Source: DATBSK01 sp964532485 (GTDB taxonomy: Bacteria; Actinomycetota; Acidimicrobiia; IMCC26256; PALSA-555). Taken from it: 64,000 bases of DNA. Location: positions 62,001 to 126,000 of the forward strand of contig CAZHKE010000001.1 of NCBI GenBank assembly GCA_964532485.1. Direction: 5' to 3'. Below, one piece after another: positions 51,537 to 60,888 of the stretch; position 1 is the stretch's first letter; each line of letters starts with the position of its first letter. The notes beneath the pieces are model-generated. The model was not told the DNA's origin. It ran no database searches and saw only the letters and a program-made list of their open reading frames with translations. Position numbers and translations under genes: made by a program.

Positions 51537-52484
51537 TCAGCGCTGCAGGTGCGGGGCGACGTCGCGGTGGAAGGCGTCCAGCTGGTCGAGGAGCTCCTGG
51601 AGCGACCGGTTGCGGAAGCGCACCTGGAGGTGGCTGACGCCCATCGACCCGAACTCGTTGAGCTTCTCGGCGATCATGTCGGATGAGCCCGCGAGCGTCT
51701 GGTCGCCCACGTCCCACCCAGGGTCGCCGACATAGAGGAACTCGGTGATCGTGCCCAGGTCGATGGGCTCGTCGCCGACGGCGCGCTTGCGCTCCTCGAG
51801 CAAGAACGCGATCTGATCGGGCATCTCGTCGCGGGGGGTGCCCTGGGGGAGCCACCCGTCGCCCTTGACCGCGGCGCGCCGCAGCGCTGCCTTCGACGAG
51901 CCGCCGACCCAGATCGGCAGGTGTGCCTGCACCGGGCGCGGTGCCACCCCCGCGTCCTTGATGTGCCCGTACCGCGGCGAGTCGATGTCGGGGTACTCGT
52001 CGGTGAGCGCGGCGCGGACCACGTCGATGGCGTCGTCGGTCACTCGGCCTCGTTCGGCGAAGTCGAAGCCCAACAGCGCGAACTCGCCCTCGAGGTGCCC
52101 GGCGCCGACGCCGAGGATGGCACGCCCGCCCGACAGCTCGTCGAGGGTCATGAACGACTTCGCGGTGTGCAGCGGGTGGCGGTAGCTCATCACGTACACG
52201 TGCGACAGGACGCGCACGTTCTCGGTGAGCGCTGCGATCCACGCGAGCGTCGCGACCGTGTCGAACCACGTGGTCCGCATGTGCGCGTCGAGCGGCTTCG
52301 GCACTGCGAGGTGGTCGCACACCGCCACGTAGAAGAAGCCGGTCTCGTCGGCCTTTTGCACGAGCTGACGCAGCTCGTCCGCGCCGGCGTCGGCCTCCCA
52401 GTCCTCGACGAACGTCTTCGACTTCGCCTGGATCTGGAGCTGCATCCCGTAGACGAGCCGATCCGACGGGACGATCGTCGTCAT
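51537..52484 (-). CDS. LLM-class F420-dependent oxidoreductase
   Basis: 315 residues from ATG 52484, overlapping the esterase stop (ATGA). YGMQLQIQAKSKTFV starts the barrel, then YVAVCDHLAVP, LDELSGGRAILGVGAGH and LPIWVGGSSKAALRRA. The early AVCDH pattern and LLM motifs agree with F420 enzymes. It is the third of its kind in the window; its operon suggests action on an ester- or amide-bearing compound (inference). Confidence 0.85.
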   Translation of the reverse strand: MTTIVPSDRLVYGMQLQIQAKSKTFVEDWEADAGADELRQLVQKADETGFFYVAVCDHLAVPKPLDAHMRTTWFDTVATLAWIAALTENVRVLSHVYVMSYRHPLHTAKSFMTLDELSGGRAILGVGAGHLEGEFALLGFDFAERGRVTDDAIDVVRAALTDEYPDIDSPRYGHIKDAGVAPRPVQAHLPIWVGGSSKAALRRAAVKGDGWLPQGTPRDEMPDQIAFLLEERKRAVGDEPIDLGTITEFLYVGDPGWDVGDQTLAGSSDMIAEKLNEFGSMGVSHLQVRFRNRSLQELLDQLDAFHRDVAPHLQR

Positions 52485-53458
52485 CGCTCGCGCCCCTGGC
52501 CCGAGAGGTGCGCGCGCATCGCGTCGAAGGCGACGCGCTGGGCGTGCTTGGCGCCATCGAGCGCGGCGTCCATGTTGAAGAACCCGTGGAACATCCCCGG
52601 CGCTCGGTACAGGACGACCGGGACGCCGGCCTCGGCCAGGAGCGCGCCATAGTGCTCGGCCTCGTCGCGCAGCGGGTCCATCTCCGCGGTGACGATGCAC
52701 GTGGGGGGCAGACCCTCGAGCGACTCGGCGAGGTGCGGCGACACGTCCGGGTGCTCGCCCGCCTCCTCGTGGGGGAGGTACTGCTCCCGGTACCACTCCA
52801 TCTGCGCGGTCGTCAGGAAGTAGCCGGTCGCATTCTCGGTCTTGGACCGGTGCTCGCTGCGTGTCCCCGACGAGTCGATCACCGGGTAGATCAGGAGCTG
52901 GAACGCCAGGGATGGGCCGCCGCGATCGCGAGCTCGCTGAGCCACGACCGCGGTGAGGTTCCCGCCCGCGCTGTCGCCCGCGACGGTGAGCCGCTCCGGG
53001 TCGATGCCCAGCTCGTCGACGTGCTCGGCCGTCCAGGACAGCGCCGCCCAGGCGTCGTCGGCGGCCGCGGGGTACTTGTGCTCCGGGGCGAGCCGGTAGT
53101 CGACCGACACGACGACGGCGCCGAGCTCGTTGGCGATCCGGCGGCACGCGTTGTCGTGGCTGTCGAGCCCGCAGATCACCCAGCCCCCACCGTGGAGGTA
53201 CACGACACCCGGCTTCGGGCCGGCGTCGGGCGCCGCGGCTTCGCCGCGCGCGGGGTGGTAGATCCGGACGGGGATGTCGCCCGCGGGTCCGGGGATCGAG
53301 CGGTCCTCGACCGAGCCCATCTCCTCGGTGGGGTCGATCTTCGGCATGGCGTCGGACTGGGCGCGCACCTCGGCCGCGTCCGTGCCGGGCCCGCTGATGC
53401 GCGGGAAGACCGACTCCATCAGCTCGATGATCGGTTCGGCCGCAGGATCCAGGGGCAC
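52481..53458 (-). CDS. HSL-family alpha/beta hydrolase (esterase)
   Basis: 325 residues from GTG 53458, which has TAGCCT eight bases upstream. HGGGWVICG (oxyanion), GDSAGGNLTAV (nucleophile), EMDPLRDEA (Asp) and MFHGFFNM (His) make a full HSL site. It is a paralogue of 21124. It starts the minus operon of LLM, amidohydrolase and M24 genes. Confidence 0.87.
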   Translation of the reverse strand: MPLDPAAEPIIELMESVFPRISGPGTDAAEVRAQSDAMPKIDPTEEMGSVEDRSIPGPAGDIPVRIYHPARGEAAAPDAGPKPGVVYLHGGGWVICGLDSHDNACRRIANELGAVVVSVDYRLAPEHKYPAAADDAWAALSWTAEHVDELGIDPERLTVAGDSAGGNLTAVVAQRARDRGGPSLAFQLLIYPVIDSSGTRSEHRSKTENATGYFLTTAQMEWYREQYLPHEEAGEHPDVSPHLAESLEGLPPTCIVTAEMDPLRDEAEHYGALLAEAGVPVVLYRAPGMFHGFFNMDAALDGAKHAQRVAFDAMRAHLSGQGRER

Positions 53459-53466
53459 GGCGCGGG

Positions 53467-53519
53467 AGGCTAGCGGGGCACCTGACGGGGCGTCAGGAGT
53501 CAGTGGGCCTCGGTAGCCT
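53467..53519. promoter_or_regulatory. Divergent promoter with operator CCTGACGGGGCGTCAGG
   Basis: Perfect 17-bp dyad at 53481-53497 (CTGACG-N3-CGTCAG core). TAGCCT at 53467-53472 (minus) leads to the GTG at 53458, and TAGCCT at 53514-53519 (plus) leads, seven bases on, to the GTG at 53527. The operator sits between the two -10 boxes. Confidence 0.65.
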
Positions 53520-53526
53520 CCCGGCC

Positions 53527-55119
53527 GTGGGCTCCGATCTTGCCGGGCTGACGATCCCGGGTCTCGTGCGGCGTGGGGCACGCGAGTTCGGCGACCGCGA
53601 GGCGCTGGTCGACGAGGACGGCGCGGTCCGCCTCGACTTCGGGGGCCTCGAGGAGGCCATGGTCGCCTCCACGCGGGCCGCGATCGCTGCCGGGCTCCAA
53701 CCCGGCGACCGCGCCTCGATCTGGGCGCCCAACATGCACCAGTGGATCCGAGCCGCGCTCGGCATCCTCGGTGCGGGTGGAGTGCTGGTACCGCTCAACA
53801 CCCGCTTCAAGGGTGCCGAGGCCGCGTACGTCCTCGGCAAGTCGCGCGCTCGCATGCTGTTCACCGTCACCGACTTCCTCGACACCGACTACGTCGCGAT
53901 GCTGCGGGCGGCCGAAGCCGATCTCCCCGGCCTCGAGCAGATCGTCGTGCTGCGCGGCGACGCTCCCGAGGGGACGATCGGCTGGGACGACCACGTGGCC
54001 GGCGGCGAGACCGTGTCGGAGCCCGACGCGAGCGCGCGCATCGAGGCGGTGAGCCCGGACACGCTGTCCGACCTGATCTTCACGTCGGGCACGACCGGCA
54101 GTCCCAAGGGCGTCATGGTCACGCACGGCCAGTCGGTGCGCGTCTACGAGGCCTGGACCGACGTCATCGGTCTGCGCGAGGGCGACCGCTACCTCATCGT
54201 CAACCCGTTCTTCCACGCCTTCGGGTACAAGGCCGGGTGGATGTCGTGCATCCTGCGCGGCGCCACGATCGTGCCGTTCGCGGTGTTCGACGTGCCGAGC
54301 GTGCTCGAGATGGTGGCCACGGAGCGCATCACGGTGCTGCCCGGGCCGCCGACGCTGCTCCAGGGCATCCTCGACTTCCCCGACCGCGACCGCTACGACC
54401 TCTCGTCCCTTCGGCTCACGGTGACCGGCGCCGCGGCCGTCCCCGTGACGCTCGTCGAGCGCCTGCGCGACGAGATGACGTTCGAGACGATCATCACCGG
54501 ATACGGGCTCACCGAGTCGACCGGCACCACCGCGATGTGCCGCCACGACGACGATCCCGAGACGATCGCGCAGTGGTCGGGCCGGGCCATCCCCGACACC
54601 GAGCTGCGCGTCGTCGACGACGACGGCGCCGAGGTGCCGCGTGGCGAGCCGGGGGAGGTCGTGACCCGCGGCTACCACGTGATGCAGGGCTACTTCGACG
54701 AGCCCGAGGAGACAGCCGCGACGATCGACGCGGACGGGTGGTTGCACACCGGCGACATCGGCGTGATGGACGAGCGCGGCTACGTGCGCATCACGGACCG
54801 CAAGAAGGACATGTTCATCGTCGGGGGCTTCAACGCCTACCCGGCCGAGATCGAGAGCCTCCTGCTCGGCAACGACCAGCTCAGCCAGGCCGCGGTCGTC
54901 GGCGTCCCCGACGACCGCATGGGCGAGGTCGGCGTCGCGTTCGTCGTGCCCCGCCCCGGCGCCACCGTCGACCCCGCCGACGTCGTCGCCTGGGCACGCG
55001 AGCACATGGCCAACTACAAGGTGCCCCGCCTGGTCGAGGTCGTCGACGAGCTGCCCCTCAACGCCAGTGGCAAGGTGCTCAAGTACGAGCTGCGCGAGCG
55101 GGCGGCTGCGCTCAGCTGA
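53527..55119 (+). CDS. Acyl-CoA ligase (FadD family)
   Basis: 530 residues from GTG 53527 (leaderless); an upstream GTG at 53503 lies before the -10 box and is rejected. LIFTSGTTGSPKGVMVTHG (P-loop), ITGYGLTESTGTTAM, GDIGVMDERGYVRITDRKKD (hinge; split as ITDRKKD), GGFNAYPAEIE and the final Lys in NASGKVLKYEL are all intact. It resembles FadD3-type ligases that activate steroid ring remnants, but other acids are possible. Its stop codon lies in the 54-bp repeat. Confidence 0.87.
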   Translation: MGSDLAGLTIPGLVRRGAREFGDREALVDEDGAVRLDFGGLEEAMVASTRAAIAAGLQPGDRASIWAPNMHQWIRAALGILGAGGVLVPLNTRFKGAEAAYVLGKSRARMLFTVTDFLDTDYVAMLRAAEADLPGLEQIVVLRGDAPEGTIGWDDHVAGGETVSEPDASARIEAVSPDTLSDLIFTSGTTGSPKGVMVTHGQSVRVYEAWTDVIGLREGDRYLIVNPFFHAFGYKAGWMSCILRGATIVPFAVFDVPSVLEMVATERITVLPGPPTLLQGILDFPDRDRYDLSSLRLTVTGAAAVPVTLVERLRDEMTFETIITGYGLTESTGTTAMCRHDDDPETIAQWSGRAIPDTELRVVDDDGAEVPRGEPGEVVTRGYHVMQGYFDEPEETAATIDADGWLHTGDIGVMDERGYVRITDRKKDMFIVGGFNAYPAEIESLLLGNDQLSQAAVVGVPDDRMGEVGVAFVVPRPGATVDPADVVAWAREHMANYKVPRLVEVVDELPLNASGKVLKYELRERAAALS

Positions 55120-55166
55120 CCGTGATCTGGGTCGAGGGGTCGCCGTCGCGGGGCGTGCCGTCGGCG
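55113..55166. repeat. 54-bp direct repeat, copy 1
   Basis: Identical base for base to 56197-56250. It includes the ligase stop codon. Read on the minus strand it encodes the C-terminus of the binding protein at 56184 (ADGTPRDGDPSTQITVS) followed at once by a stop. Confidence 0.9.
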
Positions 55167-55236
55167 CGGCTAGGTTCGCGCGGAACCAGCGGTGCGGAGC
55201 CGCGGCGGCCTCGGTCGCCGCGAGCAGGGAGCGGAC

Positions 55237-56145
55237 ATGTCGTCACGGTTTCGGACGAGCCTCGCGGCCGGCGCGATCGCCGCGCTCGCGATCGGCCTGA
55301 GCGCGGTGCCCGGAAGTGCTGGCCTGGAAGCTCCACCGCCGCCCCCGCCACCACCACCCCCCCCGCCGACCGTCGTGGCGGTCAGTGGTCACGCCACCGG
55401 CATGTTCGCCGAGACCCAGGATCAGACGAACGGCGCCGACCTGGGGGCACTGCTCGAGGCGATCCAGGCGGGTGACGCGGCCGCGATCGACGCCGCGCTC
55501 GCCGACGCCGGGATCACCGGGGACGGCGTGGACGCCCAGGTCGTGCAGACCTCCACCGCGGGCCCGGCCCCGACCGTGACGCTGCCGCCCGAGGGCGGCG
55601 GGCCCTTCACCGACTCGCTGGCCTCGCTGGCGCTCTCGGGACTCAACACCGATCCCGTGGCCGGCGCCCTCGACGTGAGCACGGCGGGCGCGTTGGGCCG
55701 AACGGGGTACGCGGCGAGCACGGCGAGCATCGCCGACGTCAACCCCGACCGGTTGGAGGACCTCCTCCTCGTGGCGGAGCTCGTCGAGGTGGACTGTCGG
55801 TCCGATCTGCCCGGCGGGCCTGTCGGCTCGACGCGTGTGGTCGAAGGCGAGACGTTCGAGGGGCCGATCCCCGAGCTGCCCGATCCCAACAGCGTGCTGG
55901 TCGACTTCGACGAGTCGATCCCGGTGGGCGGTGGCGAGATCCACCAGGTGGCCCGGATCGTGGCGAACGAGCAGACCGTCGGCGCCAACGACATCACCGT
56001 CGTCGGTCTCCGGGCCGAGCTCCTGATCGAGTTCATCCCGGCGGACGGGCCGACGCAGTTCGGCAGCTCGCTGGACATGGTCGTGGGCGAGGTCTCGTGC
56101 GGCATCGTTCCAGGCGCCGAGCTGGCCCCCACCTTCACCGGCTGA
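55237..56145 (+). CDS. Secreted protein with poly-proline linker
   Basis: 302 residues from ATG 55237 (AGGGAGC upstream). A signal peptide (SSRFRTSLAAGAIAALAIGL) is followed by a run of about 13 Pro and a beta-rich domain (VAVSGHATGMFAETQ, TVTLPPEGGGPFTDS, VEVDCRSDLPGG, GGEIHQVARIV). The pattern is that of choice-of-anchor-type surface proteins of actinobacteria. It has no neighbours of related function and is bracketed by the 54-bp repeat. TAGGTT at 55171 is a likely -10 box. Confidence 0.78.
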   Translation: MSSRFRTSLAAGAIAALAIGLSAVPGSAGLEAPPPPPPPPPPPPTVVAVSGHATGMFAETQDQTNGADLGALLEAIQAGDAAAIDAALADAGITGDGVDAQVVQTSTAGPAPTVTLPPEGGGPFTDSLASLALSGLNTDPVAGALDVSTAGALGRTGYAASTASIADVNPDRLEDLLLVAELVEVDCRSDLPGGPVGSTRVVEGETFEGPIPELPDPNSVLVDFDESIPVGGGEIHQVARIVANEQTVGANDITVVGLRAELLIEFIPADGPTQFGSSLDMVVGEVSCGIVPGAELAPTFTG

Positions 56146-56183
56146 CGCCGGGTGTGCTCGGCACGCGCTTCAGGCGATCGTGA

Positions 56184-57473
56184 TCAGGCGCTTGACCAGC
56201 TGACCGTGATCTGGGTCGAGGGGTCGCCGTCGCGGGGCGTGCCGTCGGCGTCGTAGCTCCAGGGCTGGTACACGCCCTCGGTGGGCTCGAACCTGCCGAA
56301 GTGGTCGAACGTCGACGACGCGCCGCGCCAGTGGATCGTCTCGCCGGCCACGAGCAGGTCGCGACACGCCGCGAACGTGTTGCAGTCGTTCGCGCCCTTC
56401 AGGTTCGATGCGAACACCTTCGCCATGCGCTTCGGGTCGTCGGACTTCGCCGTGACCGCGGCGAGCGCGGTCAGGATCGTGCAGTCGTAGGAGTGCGCCG
56501 AGAACACCGGGTCGATGCCCGCGACCGCGAGCGCGTCGTGGAACGGGCTCGTGATGCCGGCCGGCGCAGCAGCAGGTGCGGTGCCCGAGAGCCCTGCGAC
56601 CACGACCGGGTTCTGCGGGTCGACGAGCTCGGCGAAGCGCGCCGAGTACAGCGCGTCGCTGCCGTAGGTCGCCAGCTCCTGGGGCCCGGCGCCCTCGCCG
56701 ACCAGCGCCCGGACCACCGCGGCGCCGTCGTCGAGCTGCCCGATGACCGCGACGGCCTGCGGCGTCGCGTCGAGTGCCTGCTGCACCTCCGCGGTCAGGT
56801 CGGTGCTGTCGGGGTCGTACCGCACCACGACGGGGACCTTGGCGCCGCCCTCGCGCAGCGACCGCACGAGCGAGCCGGCGAGCGAGCTGCCGAAGCGATC
56901 GTCCCGAGCGACGACCGCGACCCGGCGGTGGCCCGCGGCCAGGATCTGCTCGGCGAGCGCCCGGCCCTGCAGGCGATCGGGCGGTGCGGTGCGGAAGTAC
57001 AGCCCACCCGAGCGGCGCGGCCCTTGCTTGGTCAGCGCCTCGGCGCTGTTGGTCCCCGAGCACACGAGCGCGCGGTCCTTGGTGGTGTCGAGGATCGCGA
57101 GCGCGGTGCTCGAGGACGCCGGGCCGACGATCGCGTCGGCTCCGTTCTCGAGCATCATCGCGACGGTCTGGCGGGCGGTGCCGGCGTCGGTCCCCTCGTC
57201 ACCGGGGGCGAACAGGGCCGGCTGCCCGTTCACGCCGCCGGCCGAGTTGATCTCCTCGACGGCGAGCTGTACCGGCACCCGCAGCGAGTCCAGGATCGGG
57301 GCGAGCTCGCCGGTCTCGGGTGCAAGGTGGCCGATCACGAGCGCGCCGTCGGCGTTGCCCCGGGTGGGTCCGGCGCTCGCAGGGAGCGCGCCCGAGAGGA
57401 GCAGCGCCGACGCCCCGCACACAGCGGCGAGGGTCGCCACCGCGACCAGACGCCGCGGCGGGCTGCGGTGCAT
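56184..57473 (-). CDS. Branched-chain-type ABC substrate-binding protein 3
   Basis: 429 residues from ATG 57473, with GAGGGG upstream. Signal peptide RRLVAVATLAAVCGASALLL, cleaved near ASA. The fold is Leu/Ile/Val-binding: LVIGHLAPETGELAPI, EINSAGGVNGQPALF, AIVGPASSSTALAI, HRRVAVVARDDRFG. No permease or ATPase is beside it; it may feed the importer at 40610-44381. The last 4 residues (WSSA) extend beyond the repeat copy, where copy 1 would stop. Confidence 0.84.
   Translation of the reverse strand: MHRSPPRRLVAVATLAAVCGASALLLSGALPASAGPTRGNADGALVIGHLAPETGELAPILDSLRVPVQLAVEEINSAGGVNGQPALFAPGDEGTDAGTARQTVAMMLENGADAIVGPASSSTALAILDTTKDRALVCSGTNSAEALTKQGPRRSGGLYFRTAPPDRLQGRALAEQILAAGHRRVAVVARDDRFGSSLAGSLVRSLREGGAKVPVVVRYDPDSTDLTAEVQQALDATPQAVAVIGQLDDGAAVVRALVGEGAGPQELATYGSDALYSARFAELVDPQNPVVVAGLSGTAPAAAPAGITSPFHDALAVAGIDPVFSAHSYDCTILTALAAVTAKSDDPKRMAKVFASNLKGANDCNTFAACRDLLVAGETIHWRGASSTFDHFGRFEPTEGVYQPWSYDADGTPRDGDPSTQITVSWSSA
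56197..56250. repeat. 54-bp direct repeat, copy 2
   Basis: Identical to 55113-55166; here it is the 3' end of the binding-protein gene. The two copies flank the secreted-protein gene, 1,084 bases apart. Confidence 0.9.
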
Positions 57474-57586
57474 GATCACGTGACCCCTCGGGTGCGACAC
57501 GACGGCGCCGACGACCCTACCGGTCGGCAGCCGCGGCATCTCCTCGGGCTTGTCGGGGCCCGTTCGCGGCATGGGAGACTCGTCGC

Positions 57587-59320
57587 ATGCTCGATCTGCT
57601 GATCCGGGGCGCGAACGTCGTCGACGGCACGGGCGCTCCGGCGCGGCGGCGAGACGTGGGCGTACGGGACGGTCGGGTCGTCGTCGTCGGGGAGACCGAC
57701 GAGGCCGCGACGACCGAGATCGACGCCGACGGGCTCGTCCTCACGCCGGGGTTCGTCGACCCCCACACCCACTACGACGCGCAGCTGTTCTGGGACCCGG
57801 GCGCGCTCTCGTCGAGCCTGCACGGTGTCACCAGCGTCGTGGGCGGCAACTGCGGGTTCACGCTCGCGCCCCTCACCGATGACGACGGCGCCGACTACCT
57901 GCGCCGCATGATGGTGAAGGTCGAGGGCATGCCTCTCGCCGCACTCGAGCAGGGCGTGCCCTGGAGCTGGCAGACCTTCCCGCAGTACCTCGACGCGCTC
58001 GAGGGCAACATCGGCGTGAACGCCGCGTTCCTCGTCGGCCACTGCGCGCTCCGCCGTGCGGTGATGGGGCCGGCGGCGACAGGTCACGAGGCATCCGGAG
58101 AGCAGATCGAGGCGATGACCCGGCTGCTCCACGACGCGCTCGGCGCCGGCGGGCTGGGCTTCTCGACGACCCTGTCGTTCACGCACTCCGACGGCGAGGG
58201 CGAGCCGGTGCCGTCGCGCTGGGCGTCGCGCGACGAGGTGCTCGCGCTGTGCGGCGCCGTGCGCGACCACGAGGGCACGACCCTCGAGTACGTGACCGAC
58301 GGGTGCCTGCGCGGGTTCCGGCCCGACGAGGTCGAGCTGATGGGCGACATGACGCTCGCGGCGCGACGCCCGCTCAACTGGAACGTGCTGACGATCGACT
58401 CGAAGGAGCCGGAGCGCTACCGCGAGCAGCTCGCGGCCAACGAGGCGGCGGCGGCGCGGGGTGGGCGGTCGGTCGCGCTGACGATGCCCGTGCTCGTCGA
58501 GATGAACATGAGCTTCCTCAGCTACTGCGCGCTGTTCATGCTGCCCGACTGGTCGGAGGTCATGAGCCTGCCCGTGCCGGAGCGCATGGCGAAGCTGCGC
58601 GACCCGATCGTCCGCGAGCACATGGTCGAGCGCGCCGCGTCGCCCGACGCGGGAGTCTTCGCGCGCCTCACCGACTGGGGTCGCTACATGGTCGGTGACA
58701 CGTTCTCGGAGGCCAACGAGGGCTTGAAGAACCGGCGCATCGAGGATCTCGCGAAGGAGCGCGGCCGGGCGCCCTTCGACACGCTCGTCGACGTCGTGCT
58801 CGAGGACGACCTGCGCACGATCCTGTGGCCGCTCCCGTCCGACAGCGACCCGGCGTCGTGGGAGCTGCGCAAGGAGGCGTGGGCGCGCGACGACGTGATG
58901 CTCGGCGGGTCCGATGCCGGCGCGCACCTCGACCGCATGTGCGGAGCGCCCTACACCACGCGGTTCTTGGCCGACTGCCTGCGGGGCCGGCAGCTCGTGC
59001 CGCTCGAGCGGGCGGTGCAGATGATCACGCAGGCGCCGGCCTCGTTGTTCGGGCTGCGCGACCGCGGGGTGGTCGCCGCGGGCGCCCACGCCGATCTCGT
59101 GCTGCTCGACCCCGACGCCGTCGACATGGAGGACGTGAGCCTCGTCAACGACCTGCCCGGCGGCACGGCGCGGCTGTTCGCCGCCGCGCGGGGCATCTCG
59201 CGCGTCTTCGTGAACGGGCGAGAGATCGTCCGCGACGGTGACGCCACCGGCGACCTCCCGGGCACCGTCCTGCGATCGGGACGGGACACGAGCACCGTCG
59301 GGATCCCCGCCGGCGCCTGA
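57587..59320 (+). CDS. D-aminoacylase-like amidohydrolase
   Basis: 577 residues. LDLLIRGANVVDGTGAPA, LVLTPGFVDPHTHYDAQLFWDP (HxH metal site), GNCGFTLAPL and GSDAGAHLDRMCG (the last Asp) match the N-acyl-D-amino-acid deacylase family. GAGGLGFSTTLSF is the usual middle strand. It would remove an acyl group from an amide. A GAGACT box six bases before the ATG may be a weak leaderless promoter. It diverges from binding protein 3. Confidence 0.87.
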   Translation: MLDLLIRGANVVDGTGAPARRRDVGVRDGRVVVVGETDEAATTEIDADGLVLTPGFVDPHTHYDAQLFWDPGALSSSLHGVTSVVGGNCGFTLAPLTDDDGADYLRRMMVKVEGMPLAALEQGVPWSWQTFPQYLDALEGNIGVNAAFLVGHCALRRAVMGPAATGHEASGEQIEAMTRLLHDALGAGGLGFSTTLSFTHSDGEGEPVPSRWASRDEVLALCGAVRDHEGTTLEYVTDGCLRGFRPDEVELMGDMTLAARRPLNWNVLTIDSKEPERYREQLAANEAAAARGGRSVALTMPVLVEMNMSFLSYCALFMLPDWSEVMSLPVPERMAKLRDPIVREHMVERAASPDAGVFARLTDWGRYMVGDTFSEANEGLKNRRIEDLAKERGRAPFDTLVDVVLEDDLRTILWPLPSDSDPASWELRKEAWARDDVMLGGSDAGAHLDRMCGAPYTTRFLADCLRGRQLVPLERAVQMITQAPASLFGLRDRGVVAAGAHADLVLLDPDAVDMEDVSLVNDLPGGTARLFAAARGISRVFVNGREIVRDGDATGDLPGTVLRSGRDTSTVGIPAGA

Positions 59321-59402
59321 GCGAAGGGCGAGCGAACGGCGACAGGGCGTGCATCCTCGCCTGCAGAGAGCGAGCCGATCGTGAGGTACGTTCCCGTCTC
59401 GC

Positions 59403-60875
59403 ATGCCCACACTGACGGGAACCCCCTATCGCAACCTGATCGGCGGCTCGTGGGTCGACGGGGGCGCCGGCGCCTACGGCATCGTGAACCCGGCCACCGA
59501 GACGGTCATCGACGAGGCGCCCGAGTCGTCGGTCGCAGACGCCGAGGCCGCGGCGCGAGCGGCGAGGGACGCGCTCCCGGCGTGGAAGCGCACGTCGCCC
59601 GAGGAGCGGGCGAACCTGCTCTCGCAGCTCGCGGTCGAGGTGCGCGCGCGCAACGACGCGCTGCTGCCGCTGATCATGGCCGAGACGGGCGCGACGCTGA
59701 AGGTGGGGTCGTCGCTCCAGGTTCCGCAAGCCGTCGCGCGGTTCGAGCGCTACGCGAAGGGAGCGCTGCAAGACATCAGCGAGGCACTGCCGCCGTCGAT
59801 CATGCCCACGACGCCCCTCGCGGCCGGCGGCGTGATCGGTGGGCAGGTGCTCCGTCAGCCGGTCGGTGTCGTGGCGTGCATCTCGCCGTACAACTTCCCG
59901 CTCGTCAACATGGCGGGGAAGGTCGGGCCGGCGCTGGCAACCGGCAACACGATCGTGATGAAGCCCGCGCCCCAGGACCCGCTCGCGATCATCGAGTTCG
60001 CGCAGATCTGCGAGTCGGTCGGCTTCCCGCCGGGCGTCGTCAACGTCATCACCGGGTCGGCGCCGGAGGTGGGGGAGGTACTCGTCCGGTCGAAGGACGT
60101 CGACATGATCTCGTTCACGGGATCGACGGCCGTGGGCGCGCGCATCTTCGAGGCGGGCGGCGCGACGATGAAGCGGCTGCTGCTCGAGCTGGGCGGCAAG
60201 GGCGCGTGCATCGTGTGCGAGGACGCCGACATCGGGAAGGCCGTCGCCGGCCTGGCCAGCGTGTGGGGCTTCCACTCGGGGCAGATCTGCACCGCGCCGA
60301 CGCGGGCGATCGTGCACCGCAAGGTCTACGACGCGCTGATCGGTGCGCTGCAGGGCGCGGCACCCACGCTGAAGCTCGGGCCCCCCGAAGCCGAGGACAC
60401 CGTCGTCGGGCCGGTCATCTCGGGTCAGCATCGCGACCGCATCGCCGGATACGTCCAGTCCGGCGCCGACGAAGGGGCCGAGCTCCTCGTCGACGGGCGC
60501 GACCCTGACGGCATCGACACGGGCTTCTACGTCGGACCGACGCTGCTCGCGAGCTGCACCAACGACATGACCGCGGTGCGCGAGGAGATCTTCGGCCCGG
60601 TCATCGTGGTCGTGCCCTACGACGACGACGACGAGGCGATCGCGATCGCCAACGATTCTGACTACGGGCTCTACGACTACGTCTTCTCCGAGGACACCGC
60701 GAAGGCGTACGGCATCGGCCAGCAGCTCGAGTGCGGGCACGTCGGCATCAACACCGCCCAGCGCAACCACGAGGCCCCGTTCGGCGGCTTCAAGATGAGC
60801 GGCGTCGGCCGCGACGGCGGCGACTACGGCCTCTATGCCTACACCGAGATCCAGAGCATCATCTGGCCCGGGTGA
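59403..60875 (+). CDS. NAD(P)-dependent aldehyde dehydrogenase
   Basis: 490 residues. ISPYNFPLVNMAGKVGPALA (Asn), GSTAVGARI (cofactor), LELGGKGACIV (catalytic Glu) and HSGQICTAPTR (catalytic Cys near 285) are intact, and the end is NHEAPFGGFKMSGVGR. It oxidises an aldehyde to an acid for CoA activation. With the alcohol dehydrogenase that follows it forms an alcohol-to-acid route. TACGTT ten bases upstream of the ATG is a promoter candidate. Confidence 0.9.
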   Translation: MPTLTGTPYRNLIGGSWVDGGAGAYGIVNPATETVIDEAPESSVADAEAAARAARDALPAWKRTSPEERANLLSQLAVEVRARNDALLPLIMAETGATLKVGSSLQVPQAVARFERYAKGALQDISEALPPSIMPTTPLAAGGVIGGQVLRQPVGVVACISPYNFPLVNMAGKVGPALATGNTIVMKPAPQDPLAIIEFAQICESVGFPPGVVNVITGSAPEVGEVLVRSKDVDMISFTGSTAVGARIFEAGGATMKRLLLELGGKGACIVCEDADIGKAVAGLASVWGFHSGQICTAPTRAIVHRKVYDALIGALQGAAPTLKLGPPEAEDTVVGPVISGQHRDRIAGYVQSGADEGAELLVDGRDPDGIDTGFYVGPTLLASCTNDMTAVREEIFGPVIVVVPYDDDDEAIAIANDSDYGLYDYVFSEDTAKAYGIGQQLECGHVGINTAQRNHEAPFGGFKMSGVGRDGGDYGLYAYTEIQSIIWPG

Positions 60876-60888
60876 CCCGCTCTTTGGT

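Noticed and set aside
55335..55372. Poly-proline run in the 55237 gene as a frameshift or sequencing error
   Set aside because: The frame stays open on both sides and a Pro linker after a signal peptide is common in surface proteins.
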